NCBI GenBank assembly: GCA_964542645.1
Contig: CAZIUG010000018.1
Span: forward strand, 1-57,222
Length of the DNA: 57,222 nucleotides
Source of the DNA: Moanibacter sp964542645
GTDB taxonomy: Bacteria; Verrucomicrobiota; Verrucomicrobiia; Opitutales; UBA2987
Reading direction: 5' to 3'
The notes below the pieces were generated by a model. It was not told the origin of the DNA. It did no database searches and saw only the letters and a program-made list of their open reading frames with translations. The stretch's first letter is position 1; the number at the start of each line of letters is the position of its first letter. Made by a program: the position numbers and the translations under genes. Shown piece by piece: positions 54,898 through 57,222 of the stretch.

Positions 54898-55686
54898 ATG
54901 CGATTGGGAATAGCCGATATTTGTATGTACGAACACTTCAGAGTGGGTCGTATGACTAAGGGAGAATTTGTCAGATTGGCGGCGAAATTAGGGGCAGAAA
55001 CCGTATCGATCCGCCTTGGGACCGAAAGTGAAGGGCAGGAATTGCGGTCGATTGCTGATGAAACAGGGATCGAGTTAGAGTTTCGTACTGGCGGCACGGA
55101 TATCGGGCAATTATCCGACGATATCCGACTCGCTCATCGGCTCGGAGGGTCGTTTATTCGCACTTTGGTGAGTGGGAATTACAATTATAAGGATCCCCAG
55201 AAGCAGAGACAGATTTTGGAATCCGCAGTCGTTGGGTTGAAGGCGGTGATTCCTGTGCTTGATGAATTAGGGATGACACTTGGGGTAGAGAACCACGCGG
55301 ATATAAAGAGTCTTGAGTTGATTGAACTAATTGAGCGTGTTGATTCCGAACGAATTCGCGTTCTCTTGGATCTCTGCAATTCTGTGGTGGTCTTCGAGGA
55401 TCCGTGCGACACGATTAGGATGTTGTCTCCCTATACGGTCGCCGTTCACGTAAAAGACATTGTCATAGGGCGCCGTCATTTCGTGGATTTTTGTCATTTG
55501 TGTGTACCTCTTGGCGAAGGGATTATTGACTTTGAGTATGCTATGGAGCAACTCCGGGTCAACAGCCCGGAAGCGCGTTTTGTAATTGAAGCAGTTCATC
55601 CGCCGCTACCGGATCTAGAGGAAAGCCTGAGAGAAGAATTGGAAATGCTTGAGAGAAGTGTTACCTTTGCCAAGGGTCTCCTATAG
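54898..55686 (+). CDS. Xylose isomerase-like TIM barrel protein (sugar phosphate isomerase/epimerase family)
   Basis: The 262-residue protein has the AP_endonuc_2 barrel with four expected metal ligands: E131 (GVENHA), D158 (LLDLCN), H184 (AVHVKD) and E231 (VIEAVH). This full set makes an active metal-dependent isomerase or epimerase likely. It is shorter than, and only distantly similar to, the family member at 12993. An amidohydrolase gene follows on the same strand after 102 bases, so the two may serve one pathway. The ATG at 54898 starts at the first barrel strand; no ribosome binding site is evident. Confidence 0.87.
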   Translation: MRLGIADICMYEHFRVGRMTKGEFVRLAAKLGAETVSIRLGTESEGQELRSIADETGIELEFRTGGTDIGQLSDDIRLAHRLGGSFIRTLVSGNYNYKDPQKQRQILESAVVGLKAVIPVLDELGMTLGVENHADIKSLELIELIERVDSERIRVLLDLCNSVVVFEDPCDTIRMLSPYTVAVHVKDIVIGRRHFVDFCHLCVPLGEGIIDFEYAMEQLRVNSPEARFVIEAVHPPLPDLEESLREELEMLERSVTFAKGLL

Positions 55687-55788
55687 AATAAACCGCCCTT
55701 GAGGTGGTCACGGCCCTGATTTGACAGCTACTCGCTGTGGCTGGGCGCCGTGCTGAAATTGATCCGGGATTATTAATTTTAACAACCG

Positions 55789-56700
55789 ATGATCGATGCA
55801 CACAGTCATATGTTGATGGACGGCGACAATCTTGGCATCAAGCGGCGTTGCGTCAATGACCTCACCGAAATTGATATTCCGAAGTTGTTCGATCGGATGG
55901 ACGAGCTTGGAATCGAACGGTTTGTATCTGTGGTGCAGGAGACGCGACGTATCTGGAAGAAGTGGACGGGAACGAACGAATTAATCGTTGATCTTCAGGA
56001 GAAGTACCCGGAACGGTTCAACGGGATTTTTGGGGCCGAACCGATGGATGAGCAAAATGTGTTTAATCGGCAACGATTGATTGAATTCCGGGCAGCGGCC
56101 CGGAATCACAATATTCGAGGTTTGTGGTTCGGTCCTCCCTATGGACACTTTTATGCTAACGACAAGAGCGCTTATCCATTTTATGAAGTCTGCGTTGAAT
56201 TCGATGCCGTCGTTTATTTCCATCATGGAGGTGGAATTGGGGGTGGGGGTGGACGCCCAGCTTCATCCCCGATGAAATACGCTCAGCCGATTCATCTTGA
56301 TGATGTTGTAATCGATTTCCCCGACTTACGGATTAATATTGAGCATATGGCCTATCCGTGGGCTGAAGAGACTTTTGCGCTCATGAAACGGGCAAAAAAT
56401 GTCTTCGCTGATGTCTCTGAGCTCTTTACCCGACCAGTCATGCTTACTTGGTACTTAATGATGGCGAACGAATACGGAGTCTTGGATCGGATTGTGTGGG
56501 GATCAGACACGGACCTTTACTGGCATAATGACTGGAATTTCACATATTACTCAGCCAAGGTCGAACGGGAAACGTCGTGGATTAAACATAGCTTGAATAG
56601 GCAGCTAGAAAACTCTGGATGGCCGATTCTTTCGCAAAAAAAAATCGATGGGATCCTGGGAGAAAACGCCAAACGGTTGCTCAATATTGATTCTTCCTGA
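55789..56700 (+). CDS. Amidohydrolase family 2 protein
   Basis: The 303-residue TIM-barrel protein has the metal-binding H5-S-H7 at the start of strand one, H145-H146 in YFHHGGG, H186 in IEHMAYPW, and D240 in WGSDTDLY on strand eight. This is the pattern of the amidohydrolase-2 group, which includes decarboxylases and lactonases such as 4-sulfomuconolactone and sugar lactone hydrolases. A lactone hydrolase would fit a non-phosphorylative sugar pathway, but this is only a suggestion. It follows the isomerase-like gene. The glycine-rich loop of about ten G residues after H146 is unusual. Confidence 0.87.
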   Translation: MIDAHSHMLMDGDNLGIKRRCVNDLTEIDIPKLFDRMDELGIERFVSVVQETRRIWKKWTGTNELIVDLQEKYPERFNGIFGAEPMDEQNVFNRQRLIEFRAAARNHNIRGLWFGPPYGHFYANDKSAYPFYEVCVEFDAVVYFHHGGGIGGGGGRPASSPMKYAQPIHLDDVVIDFPDLRINIEHMAYPWAEETFALMKRAKNVFADVSELFTRPVMLTWYLMMANEYGVLDRIVWGSDTDLYWHNDWNFTYYSAKVERETSWIKHSLNRQLENSGWPILSQKKIDGILGENAKRLLNIDSS

Positions 56701-57153
56701 TTATCGGAATTACACCACCCTTGTGGCGCCTATTTGGTCGAGAAGAACTTCAGCCACCTAAGGGTGACTTCCATTACCCAGATCCATAAGTAATCTTGGT
56801 AAGCTATGGACAGAGATTCGCCTAAGAAAGAAACTCGAATAAATTTTACTAAAATCCCACAAAGTGAGCATTCGTAATGACTCTAAAGGCCGACCGTATC
56901 GGCTAAACTATTAGAAGCATCCCTGTCTAATCTTTGCTTTCTAGAAGTGGTGCTTTTGCCAGAATAAAATTTTGATCATTGGGGACCTGATGACCAAAAG
57001 GAGGAATTGGTGAGATATGGTAACGGTCTGGGCTTCGCCTCGCTCTAGGGCTCTTAACAGAGTGTGTATAGGAACCGGTTAATAGCTGGAATGTCTTCAG
57101 TCATCTAGATGGATGGCTTGTCGTTTTAAAACCACTAAATTTCAGGGGCTTGG
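56701..57153. other. Convergent intergenic region without a recognised gene
   Basis: The 453 bases between the amidohydrolase gene and the enolase-type gene at the right edge contain two weak hairpins, one around 56752-56769 (AGCCACC with GGTGACT, one mismatch) and GCCGA-CCGTA-TCGGC at 56889-56903. Neither is followed by a T-run. No small gene or RNA was recognised. Confidence 0.35.
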
Positions 57154-57222
57154 CTAGACCCTATTATTCTCGACATAGTCCCAATCGATTTCAAAGCCGA
57201 GACCAGGTTTTTGGGGAATGAG
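57154..57222 (-). CDS. C-terminal end of a mandelate racemase/enolase superfamily protein (partial)
   Basis: The last 22 codons read in from the right edge end at a TAG (57156-57154) and include PGLGFEIDWDYVENN. This matches the closing motif PGLGMEFNWDYIND of the paralogue at 31557-32711 and the similar ending at 11783-12916. It is therefore a fifth member of the superfamily in or at the edge of the window, and most likely of the KxH type. Its catalytic part lies outside. Confidence 0.75.
   Translation of the reverse strand, partial: LIPQKPGLGFEIDWDYVENNRV

Overview
The window looks like chromosomal DNA of an uncultivated, probably marine heterotroph of the PVC superphylum (Verrucomicrobiota, Planctomycetota or Lentisphaerota) or a Poribacteria-like lineage. 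The reasons are indirect: a dense set of PhyH dioxygenases, mandelate racemase/enolase-type dehydratases, Gfo/Idh/MocA oxidoreductases and xylose-isomerase-like proteins; mostly single genes or short operons in alternating orientation; and few clear Shine-Dalgarno sites. No rRNA, tRNA, ribosomal protein or phylogenetic marker gene was seen, so the assignment is inference. No insertion sequence, phage gene or CRISPR array was found.

Region 1 (1-8913) is a surface polysaccharide locus: the end of an unknown gene, a glycosyltransferase-methyltransferase fusion, a multi-pass membrane protein, a Wzt-type ABC ATPase with a C-terminal sugar-binding domain, a GT2 glycosyltransferase, and a GT2 protein with a long coiled coil built of about 60-residue repeats. 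The Wzm permease partner is not in the window. An exostosin-like protein at 15460-16533 may be an outlier of this locus.

Region 2 (9515-15159) resembles a non-phosphorylative pathway for deoxy-sugars or sugar acids: HpcH/HpaI aldolase, aldo/keto reductase, two enolase-superfamily dehydratases and a xylose-isomerase-like protein.

Region 3 (16831-28186) is the most unusual part. Two paralogous sets each encode a protein of about 1120 residues in which an SBP_bac_5 solute-binding domain, anchored by an N-terminal membrane segment, is fused through a second membrane segment to a complete DppB-type permease. Each fusion gene is followed by a DppC-type permease gene. No ATPase gene is present. Between the two sets lies an Nramp-fold transporter gene without the metal-binding DPGN motif; a second transporter of this kind is at 39296-40657.

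Region 4 (28214-57222) is a catabolic and accessory region. It holds a ThDP enzyme divergent from an AcoX-like kinase, more enolase-superfamily dehydratases (a further one is cut by the right edge), a GH32-like protein, RidA, six Fe(II)/2-oxoglutarate dioxygenases (one TauD, five PhyH), a tandem ferritin-like protein divergent from a 7Fe ferredoxin, an M55-family protein, two Gfo/Idh/MocA proteins, a GNAT protein, a sugar isomerase-like protein and an amidohydrolase. A plausible overall role is uptake and breakdown of modified sugars, sugar acids or peptide-like osmolytes by several parallel routes. Substrates cannot be read from the sequence.

Several enzymes carry altered active sites: a PhyH protein with HxA in place of HxD, an M55 protein missing two metal ligands, a GH32 protein without the usual ECP motif, a Gfo/Idh protein without the EKP lysine, and both Nramp-like proteins with GSGE at the DPGN position.
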